DNA of 64,000 nt from Saprospiraceae bacterium (GTDB lineage: Bacteria > Bacteroidota > Bacteroidia > Chitinophagales > Saprospiraceae). The translations under genes and the position numbers were made by a program. Location of the stretch: NCBI GenBank assembly GCA_020631235.1, contig JAHDHQ010000022.1:1-64000 (forward strand), in the 5' to 3' direction. Numbering within the stretch: position 1 is the stretch's first letter; every line of letters starts with the position of its first letter. The notes below the pieces were generated by a model. That model saw only the letters and a list, made by a program, of their open reading frames with translations. It was not told where the DNA came from and searched no databases. Positions 17,905 to 27,866 of the stretch are shown in pieces.

Positions 17905-18820
17905 TTTCTGGCTTATAACCGTTTAAAAATTCTTTGATCTTCATTCTCTTTTTTCCGGTCAATTGGATTTCGTGTAGGTTAATCCAAGCATCTTTAGCCG
18001 CTATTTTCCAATATGTTTTATAATCACTTTTTTGATCTCCTGCGGTATCGTCAGTCCCAAGATTTTCAGCTAAACTGGATTTGAAGATTTTTAGTTTTTT
18101 ATCATCACTAAGCTTTATCCATCCAGCCGGATATGGAGACATACCACGTATAAAATTGTGCACTTTTTGTGCAGCTTGAGTAAAATCGATCAAACAATCT
18201 TGATGATATATTTTAGGAGCTTTAGATACTAATGACTCATCTTGAGGATAATATTTGACAGTTTTATTTTCAATGTCTTGTACTGTTCTCAACACTAATT
18301 CAGGTCCTATATGCATTAATTTGTCATGCAATGTGCCTGCAGTATCTAATGGATGAATGGGGATGCTCGATTGATGAATTAATTCGCCAGTATCGATCTC
18401 ATGCTTGAGTTTGAATGTGGTGAGACCAGTTTCTGAGTCACCATTGATAACTGCCCAGTTAATAGGGGCTGCACCTCGATATTTTGGAAGTAAAGAACCA
18501 TGTAAATTTAAAGTGCCCAGTGGAGGCATATTCCATACCGACTCCGGCAACATCCTGAAGGCTACAACGATTTGAATATCAGCTTTAAAAGCTCTGAGTT
18601 CTTTTTGGAAATCAGCATTTTTTAAATTTTTAGGCTGTAATACTGGGATGTTTTGATCTTGGGCATACTTTTTTACCGCAGATTCGATAAGCGTCTTGTT
18701 GCCTCGGCCACCCATTTTGTCAGTAGCAGTGATTACAGCTACCACATTGTAACCACTCCTAACCAAAATGTCTAAAGATGGAACTGCAAATTCAGGAGTT
18801 CCCATAAATATTATTCGCAT
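17882..18820 (-). CDS. fmt: Methionyl-tRNA formyltransferase
   Basis: Transfers a formyl group from 10-formyl-tetrahydrofolate to Met-tRNA(fMet) for translation initiation. The 312-residue length is normal. N-terminal MRIIFMGTPEFAVPSL, the tetrahydrofolate/catalytic segment LNLHGSLLPKYRGAAPINWA (Asn-His pair near 105-108) and the C-terminal tRNA-binding domain with FIRGMSPYPAGW are all present. It stands alone and is convergent with the small ORF at 17686. Confidence 0.96.
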   Translation of the reverse strand: MRIIFMGTPEFAVPSLDILVRSGYNVVAVITATDKMGGRGNKTLIESAVKKYAQDQNIPVLQPKNLKNADFQKELRAFKADIQIVVAFRMLPESVWNMPPLGTLNLHGSLLPKYRGAAPINWAVINGDSETGLTTFKLKHEIDTGELIHQSSIPIHPLDTAGTLHDKLMHIGPELVLRTVQDIENKTVKYYPQDESLVSKAPKIYHQDCLIDFTQAAQKVHNFIRGMSPYPAGWIKLSDDKKLKIFKSSLAENLGTDDTAGDQKSDYKTYWKIAAKDAWINLHEIQLTGKKRMKIKEFLNGYKPEIKNLLKS

Positions 18821-18932
18821 AAAGCCTTAATTATTTGTTTTTAAGCCGTTAATGTTGGCTTCAGATGTAAAGATTATTTTTTATAATCGTTTATTTTGTA
18901 GTTCGAAGATATTTTATTTCAAACATTCAAAT

Positions 18933-20540
18933 ATGATAAACTTTAAATCTTGTGCCTTTTGCTTATTGGTGTTTTTTACCCTTGGCTTAGATGCTCAGCA
19001 ATACATCATAGAAGGTTATGCCTACGAAACAGGTAATAGAGGATTCTTAAACATGGTGGAAGTCAATGTCATGGATAAGTTTTCTAAAACCAAAATAGGC
19101 ACAGCTTTTAGCGACGAAAGCGGCACCTTCAGTATCGAAATACCAGGACCATCTACGTATACTATAAGTGCAACCAAGAGCACCTTTGAAAATGTGGACA
19201 TAGAATGGGTAGTAAAAGAGGAAGCATTTAAAACCTTTCCCAAAATAGAAATGCAAAGATTACCCGGTTATAGATTTGAAATTACATTGGCAGAAAAAAG
19301 AAAATATAAAGGAGCTACTACCAATGCAATAAAAGGAGCAAGAATAGAAGTATATAATAATACTACAAAAACATCAGAACTAGTACTTGAAGATTACGAA
19401 CATCCAGAATTTGAGGTAAACCTATTACAAGGAAATCATTACACTATACTGGTCAGAAAAGACGGTTATTTGGCAAAGAGACTCGAAGCTTATGTAAATG
19501 TAAAAGGATGCATTCTTTGTTTCGAAGGTATCGGTGAAATCGTGCCTGGTGTATCCGATAACTTAACTGACGATAATAGCACAGGAGTCTTATTAGCTAA
19601 TGTAGAAATGGACTCTATTTTCACAGGCAAAACCATCGAAATTAATGACATTTATTATGAACTTAATAAATGGAATATTACGTCGCAAGCGGAAGACGAA
19701 TTAGTGAAAGTCATTACAGTATTAAAGGATAATCCTAATGTAAAAATCGAATTGGGATCGCATACAGATGCTAGAGGAAAAACAGATTATAATATGAATC
19801 TTTCCGAAAAGCGAGCAAAATCCGCAGTAACATATTTAAGAAATCGGGGAGGAATCGCAGAAGATCGGATCGTTTATAAAGGCTATGGAGAATCTATCAT
19901 TAAAAATCATTGTTCTGATGGAGTGGATTGTACCGAAGAGGAACACGCCATTAATAGACGGACAGAGTTGAAAATACTCAATGTAGAAAAACAAGAAGTA
20001 TTTAAAACCTTAGCAGTTATGAAACAAGAAGAGTTTATGGATGAATTGCTTTTAGATATATATAGTGAAGGCCAAATAAAGGTGGTTGGGAATGATACCA
20101 TCGTAAGTAAAACTAGTCAAGAGGATATTGAGGAAGTGGTAAAGATGATTAGCGACGAAGAAAGTACGGAAAAAGAAGTAAGCAAAAAGAAAAAAGAAGC
20201 AGTCCCACTTTTCGGAAAGAAAGAAAAAACTGCCATGGATAAAGAGACTGCCATGGAAGTTAAAAATGAAGCGACCACGGTTACTGAAATACCCATTAAT
20301 AATACAATTGCAAATGGTTACAAAATTGTGATTAAGGAGTCCGCTCAATCGTTAAGTATCGATGATGAATTGTACAAAAGACATCAAGATCTTATGGAGT
20401 TATACACGGATGACTTATATCATTACCTAATTGGCTCATTTGATAATGATAAAGAATGTTATCAATTTCACAAGACCGTTAAAATTATGTATCCTAATGC
20501 GTATGTAGTCTTAATGAAAGGTGGTGAAATGATAAAATAA
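18933..20540 (+). CDS. OmpA-family envelope protein with SPOR-like C-terminus
   Basis: The 535-residue exported protein (signal peptide ending LDAQQ) has two carboxypeptidase-regulatory-type beta domains (about 20-110 and 115-200). An OmpA peptidoglycan-binding domain follows, with ELGSHTDARG and NLSEKRAKSAVTYL (about 240-350). Next is a Lys/Glu/Val-rich linker, and finally a 45-residue region, YHYLIGSFDNDKECYQFHKT, that resembles a SPOR domain. Combining two peptidoglycan-binding modules suggests tethering of the outer membrane to the wall, perhaps at division or gliding sites. A Met 27 codons upstream (18852) is in frame, but ATG 18933 directly precedes the signal peptide. A hairpin terminator follows. 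Confidence 0.85.
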   Translation: MINFKSCAFCLLVFFTLGLDAQQYIIEGYAYETGNRGFLNMVEVNVMDKFSKTKIGTAFSDESGTFSIEIPGPSTYTISATKSTFENVDIEWVVKEEAFKTFPKIEMQRLPGYRFEITLAEKRKYKGATTNAIKGARIEVYNNTTKTSELVLEDYEHPEFEVNLLQGNHYTILVRKDGYLAKRLEAYVNVKGCILCFEGIGEIVPGVSDNLTDDNSTGVLLANVEMDSIFTGKTIEINDIYYELNKWNITSQAEDELVKVITVLKDNPNVKIELGSHTDARGKTDYNMNLSEKRAKSAVTYLRNRGGIAEDRIVYKGYGESIIKNHCSDGVDCTEEEHAINRRTELKILNVEKQEVFKTLAVMKQEEFMDELLLDIYSEGQIKVVGNDTIVSKTSQEDIEEVVKMISDEESTEKEVSKKKKEAVPLFGKKEKTAMDKETAMEVKNEATTVTEIPINNTIANGYKIVIKESAQSLSIDDELYKRHQDLMELYTDDLYHYLIGSFDNDKECYQFHKTVKIMYPNAYVVLMKGGEMIK

Positions 20541-20542
20541 AA

Positions 20543-20570
20543 AAGACCAAAGGTCGAAACATTTGGTCTT
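20543..20570 (+). terminator. Hairpin terminator after the OmpA-family gene
   Basis: Nine-base perfect arms AAGACCAAA / TTTGGTCTT with a ten-base loop start two bases after the stop codon. The following T-rich stretch is weak, so efficiency is uncertain. Confidence 0.6.
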
Positions 20571-20769
20571 CATTGGTTTTAACAGTTACATGTATATGTA
20601 CTTTATAACATTCAAATATTATGCCAAATCATAATATGTTTTATTTGTGAATTTATAGCTCGCTGTTTTTATAAAAAAAATAAACCATTTTAGTACACTT
20701 GCATTTCTTTACTTAAATGTATGTCTTAAACATATTATAGTTATTTTTAATATGTTAACTTGATTGACT

Positions 20770-21378
20770 ATGAATATTGTTGATGTTTCTTTTGAAGGAA
20801 GTTTTGAAAAACTTCACCAGTGTCCTCACCATTATCTGCCAGAATTTGCTTTTGTTGGTAGGTCCAATGTTGGGAAATCATCATTGATTAATATGATTAC
20901 CAATAAAAAGAGCATTGCGAGAACTTCGGGTACACCAGGAAAAACACAACATTTAAATTTTTATTTGATTAATAAATCTTGGTATTTAGTTGATTTGCCT
21001 GGCTATGGATATGCAAAAGTGTCCAAAAAAATAAAGCGCCAGTTTCCTAAAATGATAGAGGATTACCTAATCCAACGCCCGAATTTATATTGTTGTTTTT
21101 TACTGATAGATAGCAGGCATCCTTTACAAAAAAAAGATGAGGAAATGTTGAGCTGGTTTGGAGACCATCATGTCCCATTTGTAATTATCTACACGAAAAT
21201 AGATAAGATGAAGCCTTCAACTAAGATGGACAATATTGAACTTATAAGAAAAGGATTGTTAGAGTCATGGGAGTCACTACCCAAACAATTTATAACAAGC
21301 TCAGTAAGTAGAGAAGGTAAAGAAGAACTTCTTACGTATCTTGCAACATTAATTGATGCATATAATTTCTCAGATTGA
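20770..21378 (+). CDS. engB: Ribosome biogenesis GTP-binding protein EngB (YihA/YsxC)
   Basis: A 202-residue GTPase needed for large ribosomal subunit assembly. All G motifs are visible: G1 GRSNVGKSSLIN, G2 SGTPGKT, G3 DLPGYGYA, G4 TKID and G5 SSVSREG. A TTG two codons upstream is in frame; the ATG at 20770 is chosen. The stop TGA overlaps the TTG start of the next gene, so the acyltransferase is probably translated by reinitiation from this one. Confidence 0.95.
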   Translation: MNIVDVSFEGSFEKLHQCPHHYLPEFAFVGRSNVGKSSLINMITNKKSIARTSGTPGKTQHLNFYLINKSWYLVDLPGYGYAKVSKKIKRQFPKMIEDYLIQRPNLYCCFLLIDSRHPLQKKDEEMLSWFGDHHVPFVIIYTKIDKMKPSTKMDNIELIRKGLLESWESLPKQFITSSVSREGKEELLTYLATLIDAYNFSD

Positions 21379-23051
21379 CCAAACATCGTAAACATATAAT
21401 ACCAGATCTAGAAGACTGGCCAATCACAAAATTTTCTAAAGACAAAGAAGCTTTTATAGAAAGACTAGGGGAGTATACTTTTAATCGAATCAAGCGTCAG
21501 CAACAATTAGATGTCAATGAAGTCTTAGATGCAACCGTATTTTTAGAAAACAAACGTACATCTAAAAACCGATGGAAAGTAGATCCAGCTGACGAAAAAG
21601 TATATTGGAATAAGATCCGAGATGTCATCAGAAAAGCAAGTCAGGCAGAAAATAAAGAAGAAGAATTAGATCGAGTTTTAAAGAAAATAATCCATCGATA
21701 TGCTGTAGAACTTGTCGGAAGTTTTAACCCCAGAACATTTAAATTTGCAAGGAAATTTCTGAAAGCTTTTTTCTCAAGATTGTATAACCCCAGAAGATTT
21801 TTTAAAATCATTAATCGATATGGAACCTACGAAGAGCTTTTGAGCAAAATAAAAGTCTATGGTCATGTAGACGAATTAAGAAATTTATTTAGCAAAGGCA
21901 CTGTAGTTGTAGTGCCTACTCATTTTTCTAATTTAGACTCAATACTCATAGGTTATGCGATTGATTCTGTAGTGGGGACACCAGCATTTATTTATGGTGC
22001 TGGATTAAATCTTTACAATACAGAAATTATTGCCTTTTACATGAATCGATTAGGTACCTATAGAGTAGATCGAAGAAAGAAAAACAGAGTGTACATAGAA
22101 ACTTTAAAATCTATGAACACCTTATCACTCATCGAAGGCGTCAATAATTTATTTTTTCCTGGTGGAACTAGATCGCGTTCTGGTGCAACTGAAGATCAAC
22201 TTAAACTAGGATTATTAAACTCAGTTGTAGAATCCCAACGACATTGCATACAACAGGGAATAGATCAAAAAATATATATAGTCCCATTAATTACCAGTTA
22301 TCCTACCGTATTAGATGCTGGTTCATTAATCCACGATTACCTCCGTGGTTTTGGCAAGGAAAAATACAATTCACCCAGAAGAAAGCAATCTCTTCGAAAG
22401 ATATTTTTTAATTATTTGAAGAAGACACGGAAAACAGACACATACATGGCGATGAATTTTGGCAAGCCTATGGATGTGTTTGGTAATGCACTTAACGATC
22501 AAGGAGAAAGCTTGGATGCTCATGGTAATATAGTCGACTTATCTCATTATTTTGAAGGATTAGATGGAACAGAGACTAAAGTTCAGCGCGAATATATCTA
22601 CACCAAGAAACTGGCCCAAAATCTAGTTCGCTCATTTAAAACAGAGAAGATAGTATTGCCTTCGAACCTTGTGGCTTTCGCCGCGTTGCGGCTCATTATG
22701 AAGCAGAATCAAGAAACTGATATATTTAGTTTATTGCGTTATTCTTTGGACCAAATTGCATTGGAAAAGACTACATTAATCATGGCAGTCGAAATGCTAA
22801 TGAAAAAGTTAGTAACGATGCAAAATGCTGGCGAGATAGTTTTGTTCGAAGAGATGCCTTCAAGTACGGAAGTGATAGTCGAAGAAGGGATAAGGCATCT
22901 GGGTGTTTATCATATTCATGCACCGCTTAAAAGAATTTCGGATCATATTTTGGGTACTGACAGTCTAGATCTATTGTATTTTTACCATAACCAAATGAAA
23001 GGATATGGTTTAGAAGAATGGTTTGATGTTGAGTATGACCAACTAAATTAG
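21375..23051 (+). CDS. PlsB/PlsC-type 1-acyl-glycerol-3-phosphate acyltransferase family protein
   Basis: A 558-residue acyltransferase. Catalytic motif HFSNLD (His183, Asp188, HxxxxD type) and the phosphate-binding block FPGGTRSRSG at 261-270 identify the glycerophosphate acyltransferase superfamily. The long helical extensions on both sides make it closer to PlsB than to compact PlsC. It should acylate glycerol-3-phosphate or lysophosphatidate at the inner membrane. The only plausible start is TTG, overlapping the EngB stop as TTGA; the next Met lies inside the catalytic domain. The coding sense begins exactly at the overlap, so I accept the rare start. Confidence 0.85.
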   Translation: MTKHRKHIIPDLEDWPITKFSKDKEAFIERLGEYTFNRIKRQQQLDVNEVLDATVFLENKRTSKNRWKVDPADEKVYWNKIRDVIRKASQAENKEEELDRVLKKIIHRYAVELVGSFNPRTFKFARKFLKAFFSRLYNPRRFFKIINRYGTYEELLSKIKVYGHVDELRNLFSKGTVVVVPTHFSNLDSILIGYAIDSVVGTPAFIYGAGLNLYNTEIIAFYMNRLGTYRVDRRKKNRVYIETLKSMNTLSLIEGVNNLFFPGGTRSRSGATEDQLKLGLLNSVVESQRHCIQQGIDQKIYIVPLITSYPTVLDAGSLIHDYLRGFGKEKYNSPRRKQSLRKIFFNYLKKTRKTDTYMAMNFGKPMDVFGNALNDQGESLDAHGNIVDLSHYFEGLDGTETKVQREYIYTKKLAQNLVRSFKTEKIVLPSNLVAFAALRLIMKQNQETDIFSLLRYSLDQIALEKTTLIMAVEMLMKKLVTMQNAGEIVLFEEMPSSTEVIVEEGIRHLGVYHIHAPLKRISDHILGTDSLDLLYFYHNQMKGYGLEEWFDVEYDQLN

Positions 23052-23066
23052 AAGAATTAAAAATTT

Positions 23067-23609
23067 GTGGAGTTTATAGTATTTGATTTAGAAGCAACTT
23101 GTTGGCGAGGAAGACCTCCCAGAGGACATAATGAAGTAATAGAGATCGGAGCTATTAAAGTAAATAGGTACGGAGAAGTCACTGGACGTTTTGAACGTTT
23201 TATTAAGCCTACGGTTAATCCACGATTGTCTGCGTTCTGCTCTCAATTAACAAGCATCAGCCAGGAACAAGTGGATCGTGCAAAAACCTTTGATCATGTG
23301 AGCGAAGAATTTAAAGACTGGATTGATGTATATGAAAACGAATACATTCTTTCTTCATGGGGAGGTTTTGATAAAACTTTTTTAGTCAATGATTGCAATT
23401 TACATAACTTGGATATAGACTGGTTAGAACCTCATATAAATATCAAAAAACAGTATTTTAATAATCGTGGATTAGATGTTCATGCTGGTTTAAAAGCAAC
23501 TGTAAATAGAGAAGGCTTTGAGTTTACTGGAGTGCATCATAGAGCTATAGCGGATGCTGAAAATCTAGCTAAAATTGTCATAAAATATATAGATGAATGG
23601 GTGTATTAA
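23067..23609 (+). CDS. DEDDh-type 3'-5' exonuclease
   Basis: A 180-residue exonuclease of the ERI-1/KapD-like group. ExoI is FIVFDLEATCW (the D and E of DEDD), followed by NEVIEIGAIKV; ExoII surrounds SWGGFDKTFLVNDC; ExoIII includes HHRAIADAENLAKI, giving the His and final Asp of a DEDDh site. All four acidic ligands and the His seem present, so it should degrade RNA or DNA 3' ends. The start is GTG, 15 bases after the acyltransferase stop, in what looks like an engB operon. Confidence 0.87.
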   Translation: MEFIVFDLEATCWRGRPPRGHNEVIEIGAIKVNRYGEVTGRFERFIKPTVNPRLSAFCSQLTSISQEQVDRAKTFDHVSEEFKDWIDVYENEYILSSWGGFDKTFLVNDCNLHNLDIDWLEPHINIKKQYFNNRGLDVHAGLKATVNREGFEFTGVHHRAIADAENLAKIVIKYIDEWVY

Positions 23610-23699
23610 TCTTAAATATTCCTTAATCCATCGATAAAAGAATACTATTTGAAACCAAAAAAGCATTTTACTTTGTATTAGTTATAAATTAAATCATTT

Positions 23700-24419
23700 A
23701 TGTTGAAATTAAATACACTTTTAGGGGCTTGTTTGATGATCTTATCGACAAGTTTATTTGCCCAAACCAATTTAGATTCTGGTGTCATTAAAATGGAGAT
23801 TACTAATGTTGCCTCCGAAGATGAAAATATGGCGGCAGGATTAGAAATGTTAAAGGGAACAGAAACCAATTATTATTTTAATAAAGAAAAATCATTGGTT
23901 AAAGCCAATATGATGGGGGGCATGATGGAAATGACCACATTAGTTAATAATGAAGACGAATTCTTAACCTTTACCATGAATATGATGGGCCAGAAGATGC
24001 TTGTCGAAAGTACTAAAGAAGAAAGAGATGCGGCTCAAGCTAAAAATAATACTACTCCGGATGTGAGTGATTTCGAAATTACTTATGATGAAGAAGACAC
24101 AAAAGAAATCTTAGGATACACTTGTTTCAAAGCCAATGTAAGTAATGAAGATGGTGGCTTTGGCTTTATTTGTTATGTTACAGAAGACATCAAAGCCTCC
24201 AGTAAGATGATTCAAGGATTAGACCAACTAGATATACGAGGATTTCCTTTAGAATACATTATGGATGCACAGCAAATGCAAATGACCTATACAGCAACAG
24301 AGGTTTCAGAAGAATTTGATACTGAAATATTTAACATTGACACTAAAGGGTATAAGAAAATGACCTTTGAAGAATTCATGGAAACAATGGGGTCCATGGG
24401 TGGAGGTATGGGTTTTTAA
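23700..24419 (+). CDS. Secreted protein, DUF4412-like
   Basis: A 239-residue exported protein with a signal peptide ending LFAQT. The mature part begins SGVIKMEITNV and contains a Met-rich core (MMGGMMEM, MNMMGQKM), then EILGYTCFKANV and a Met/Gly-rich end. Strand order and the 'xILGYxCxK' motif fit DUF4412-type lipocalin-like periplasmic proteins of Bacteroidota, whose function is unknown. Met clusters sometimes bind Cu(I), but here they may only reflect the fold. It is followed by a clear terminator and stands alone. Confidence 0.75.
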   Translation: MLKLNTLLGACLMILSTSLFAQTNLDSGVIKMEITNVASEDENMAAGLEMLKGTETNYYFNKEKSLVKANMMGGMMEMTTLVNNEDEFLTFTMNMMGQKMLVESTKEERDAAQAKNNTTPDVSDFEITYDEEDTKEILGYTCFKANVSNEDGGFGFICYVTEDIKASSKMIQGLDQLDIRGFPLEYIMDAQQMQMTYTATEVSEEFDTEIFNIDTKGYKKMTFEEFMETMGSMGGGMGF

Positions 24420-24445
24420 AAGCTTGTAGGAAATACAATCATTTG

Positions 24446-24479
24446 GCAGAAAGTCTATATTTAGGCTTTCTGCTTTTTT
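24446..24479 (+). terminator. Rho-independent terminator
   Basis: Arms GCAGAAAG / CTTTCTGC, extended by weaker pairs around a loop, are followed directly by six T. It closes the DUF4412-like gene. Confidence 0.85.
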
Positions 24480-24526
24480 ATTAAAGTGACATACACAGTT
24501 TATTTTAGTCCTAATAATAAAATCTC

Positions 24527-25009
24527 ATGCGCTTAATTCATATATTCCTTTTGCTGGCAATTTGCACCCAATTTGCTTGTTCTAACAAACAAATGAATAA
24601 ATTGCACAAACAACATAGTCAAACTATAAATACTTTACTTGGAGAGAATATAAGTGCTGAACAAAAAATTGAAGGTCTAGCTAATACCTATATTCATTTA
24701 TTTGAAGAAGCATTGGATTATAGCTCTTCTAAAAAAGCATATCAGCATATCAGTAAATTTAGTAAATCACACAAAGGTGAGCTGAAGATGTTAATAGGTC
24801 AAGTCGAAGACCAAATGGCTCAGATGAGTTTCGAACAAAAAGCGAGTTACTTTCTTAGTCTAAGCCAAAAAGATTACATTCCAAGGTTAATGAAACTGTT
24901 ACCTCAAGTTGAAAAGAAAATTGGTCGAAAGCTATCCAGCCTGTCTTTTGTGTCTAAAATCATCAAACTTTTTAAGCCTGAAAGTTTACTGGATTCTATT
25001 TTGAAATAA
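24527..25009 (+). CDS. Small helical lipoprotein of unknown function
   Basis: A 160-residue protein with a lipobox QFAC (Cys18) after the signal LIHIFLLLAICT. The mature part is almost entirely helical, with Lys/Gln-rich heptads (KQMNKLHKQHSQ and following), and ends with a short amphipathic IIKLFKPESLLDSILK. No family recognised. It lies between the terminator of the previous gene and the large lipoprotein, apparently with its own transcript. Confidence 0.7.
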   Translation: MRLIHIFLLLAICTQFACSNKQMNKLHKQHSQTINTLLGENISAEQKIEGLANTYIHLFEEALDYSSSKKAYQHISKFSKSHKGELKMLIGQVEDQMAQMSFEQKASYFLSLSQKDYIPRLMKLLPQVEKKIGRKLSSLSFVSKIIKLFKPESLLDSILK

Positions 25010-25151
25010 AATTTTAGTTCGAACGCAACGTTTTTTTATAAGCAGGACTATTGTTAGTATAAAAGCATAATCTATGTAATTTTAACATAGGATAGCTTAT
25101 CAAATTATACTAATGAGAAATTCAAGTTCTAACTTTATAAAAAATGAAATT

Positions 25152-27851
25152 ATGCAAGTCCTTAACAGATGTTTATTTGTTTTGTTAATCGGCTCCCTAT
25201 TTTTTGTCAGTTGTGGTAAAGATGAAATTATTGACGGCGATGAAGAAACTATCATAATTGATGGTGTTCCATATGATGATAGCATTGTTAACTTTCAAGG
25301 TTTAGTCGTAAGACCTGATGGTATGCCTTTACCTGGTGCTCTTGTAAGCACAGGTGTCATCAGCACATTAACGGATGATTATGGAAAATTCGAATTAAGT
25401 AATGTCCCTGCTAAACAGAGCAGCGCATACTTAAGTGTCGATCATCCTGAATATCATACTTCATACAAATTTGCTACATCGAAGAGTCCAGGTACTGGAT
25501 ATGTAAAAATTCGAATGGTTGAGAAAATCCTCACTAAAACTATCTCAGCAACTGAAGGAGGATTGGTAGAAATGAATGGAGGAGCTAGTGTCAGTCTTCC
25601 AGCTAATGGTATAGTAGATGAATTAGGTAATCCTTATTCAGGAAATGTAAATGTTTATGCTTTTTGGATAGATCCAGTAGGCAATAGACTTGCAGAAATT
25701 ATGCCTGGTGATTTGAGAGCTTATGATAATAATGAATATGTGCAATTAGGTACTTTCGGCATGGTGTCTGTTGATCTAGTTGGGGCGAATAATGAAACCC
25801 TCAATCTAGGTGATGGATACACAGCTCCTGTTGTATTTCCTGTGCCTAATGATTTACAGGGCATCGCACCGAACACTATTCCCCTTTGGTACTTTAATGA
25901 GGATTCTGGCTATTGGGAAAAGGAAGGAGAAGCAAGTCTATCAGGAACAAACTATGTTGCAAATGTTCCACATTTTTCTTTTTGGAATTGTGATGCACCA
26001 TTCCCAGTGGTAGAAATCGAATTATGTATCAATGACGAACGAGGAAATCCGATTCCTAATTTTGAAGTTAGAATATGTGCAGAAGATGTGCAAGGTGTCG
26101 GTTACGGGTGGACAGATAGTAACGGATGTGCAACAGGTAAAATACCTAAAGATAAATTGCTAACTATTAAGTATATGGATCAATGTGGTAACGAAGTCAA
26201 ATTAGAAGAAATAGGACCTTTCTCAGAAAACGCAAATATTGATATCATTACCTTGTCCAGTGACAGTTACCTTTTTGTGATGGAAGGTCAGTTATTGGGA
26301 TGTATGGGGGCACCTCTGAATGATGCATATTTAATTGTGTACACAGAAAACGACTACTTTACCATAGAAATAGATGAAAATGGAAATTTCTCCCATCCAT
26401 TCTCTAAATGTGATGATACTGAAATAAGCGTTGTCGCTTACGACAGAGAAAATTTATTTACCAGTGAAGAAATAACATTAAGTGACTTTTCTGATCCTGT
26501 ACTAAATCTTGGAATGATTGAAGTCTGTGATGAAATGATCGATGAATATATTCGCTTTATGGTGAATGGTGGAATTGAGGTATTAGTGCTTAATCCTGAT
26601 GCGTGGATATTAAATGGAGAAGCGATCACCATAGGAGGTATAGAAGATGGGACTAATTTTTCTGCCAATGTCAAGATTCCTTCAATTTCTGCTGGAAGCT
26701 TTACACCAGAAAGCTTCAACTTTATAACAGACCAACAAGTAACATGTATCAATGCATGCGATGGCAGTACGATCCAGCTTAATGAAGATCCGTCGGTAGG
26801 AGATTATATTACGGGAAGCTTCACCATGTTTGGAGAAGGTCCTGATGGAAATATATCGCAAGTAGATGGTAGTTATAGAATCATTGTAGATGGAGAATCA
26901 GATTATGGCAGTATATCTGGACAAGTGTTTTATGATGGGAATATGGATGGATTAAAGAATGATGGGGAATTTATAGAAGGGCAGAATGTAATTTTAAATA
27001 CTGATTCCGGAGATATAGCTCAAGTGACACAATCTGACGCTAATGGATTGTATGCTTTTGAGGATTTACCACCGGGTAATTATTTTTTGCAGTTGGATGG
27101 AGACTCATTGTCACTGATCACTTCTGATTTAAATGTAGGAATGGACCCAACCATAGATAATGATTTTAATGGTCAGCTATCAACGATAACCTATGCCATC
27201 ACAAATGCTGGGGAGAATTTCGAAAATATAGACGCTGGGGTTAACTCAGAGATTACTTGTTGGGCAGAAGGTGAAGGCTGTGGCTTCAATTGCTTTCTTT
27301 ATGCAAGTGCTTCTGGTGGTTTTGGTGAATTGTCATATGAGTGGGATTTTGGAAGTACGGAGCAACAACCAAACTGTCCAGGTAATGGGTTTGAATACAC
27401 GGTTACTGTTTCTGATGCTTTTGGGCAAGAATGTGAAGCGACTGCTTTTTTAGAGCAGTTTACAGGAGCGATAGAAGGAAGAGTATGGCAAGATGTAAAT
27501 GATAACAATATGTTTGATTCTGGAGTGGAAACCGAACCAGTATTGAGTGACCTTAATGTGTATTTGTATTACGCTTGGGATACCTCTAATCCTATAAATA
27601 CTACAACAACCAATCAAGATGGTCGATATTGGTTTGATATTTTTGATTCTGATGAATTTATAGTAGCTGTAGAAGCTCCGGAAGGCATGGTTCCAGTAGA
27701 GAAGGATGATAATTTGTATGGTAATTTTACCAGCAAAATAAACCTTGAAATCTTAAATACTACGCCTTTTGAAATGTATGGCACCGATGAGATTGAAAAT
27801 TTTGATTGTCAATATTATGGTCAAATTAATGCAGGGTTTAAACCAGAGTAA
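25152..27851 (+). CDS. Large surface lipoprotein with regulatory-like and SdrD B-type domains
   Basis: From ATG 25152 this is an 899-residue lipoprotein (lipobox FVSC, followed by acidic GKDEIIDGDEE, a pattern common on surface-exposed Bacteroidota lipoproteins). Visible parts: a carboxypeptidase-regulatory-like domain (about 45-125); a ZU5-like segment (SATEGGLVEMNGGASVSLPA); two cysteine-containing beta domains; an SdrD B-like domain starting ISGQVFYDGNMDGLKNDGEF; a PKD-like patch (SYEWDFGS); and a final SdrD B-like domain (IEGRVWQDVNDNNMFDSG). It ends 15 bases before the sigma factor gene and probably heads that operon. An alternative ATG lies 13 codons upstream. Ligand unknown. Confidence 0.85.
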   Translation: MQVLNRCLFVLLIGSLFFVSCGKDEIIDGDEETIIIDGVPYDDSIVNFQGLVVRPDGMPLPGALVSTGVISTLTDDYGKFELSNVPAKQSSAYLSVDHPEYHTSYKFATSKSPGTGYVKIRMVEKILTKTISATEGGLVEMNGGASVSLPANGIVDELGNPYSGNVNVYAFWIDPVGNRLAEIMPGDLRAYDNNEYVQLGTFGMVSVDLVGANNETLNLGDGYTAPVVFPVPNDLQGIAPNTIPLWYFNEDSGYWEKEGEASLSGTNYVANVPHFSFWNCDAPFPVVEIELCINDERGNPIPNFEVRICAEDVQGVGYGWTDSNGCATGKIPKDKLLTIKYMDQCGNEVKLEEIGPFSENANIDIITLSSDSYLFVMEGQLLGCMGAPLNDAYLIVYTENDYFTIEIDENGNFSHPFSKCDDTEISVVAYDRENLFTSEEITLSDFSDPVLNLGMIEVCDEMIDEYIRFMVNGGIEVLVLNPDAWILNGEAITIGGIEDGTNFSANVKIPSISAGSFTPESFNFITDQQVTCINACDGSTIQLNEDPSVGDYITGSFTMFGEGPDGNISQVDGSYRIIVDGESDYGSISGQVFYDGNMDGLKNDGEFIEGQNVILNTDSGDIAQVTQSDANGLYAFEDLPPGNYFLQLDGDSLSLITSDLNVGMDPTIDNDFNGQLSTITYAITNAGENFENIDAGVNSEITCWAEGEGCGFNCFLYASASGGFGELSYEWDFGSTEQQPNCPGNGFEYTVTVSDAFGQECEATAFLEQFTGAIEGRVWQDVNDNNMFDSGVETEPVLSDLNVYLYYAWDTSNPINTTTTNQDGRYWFDIFDSDEFIVAVEAPEGMVPVEKDDNLYGNFTSKINLEILNTTPFEMYGTDEIENFDCQYYGQINAGFKPE

Positions 27852-27866
27852 TTAGTTTCCCCAACA

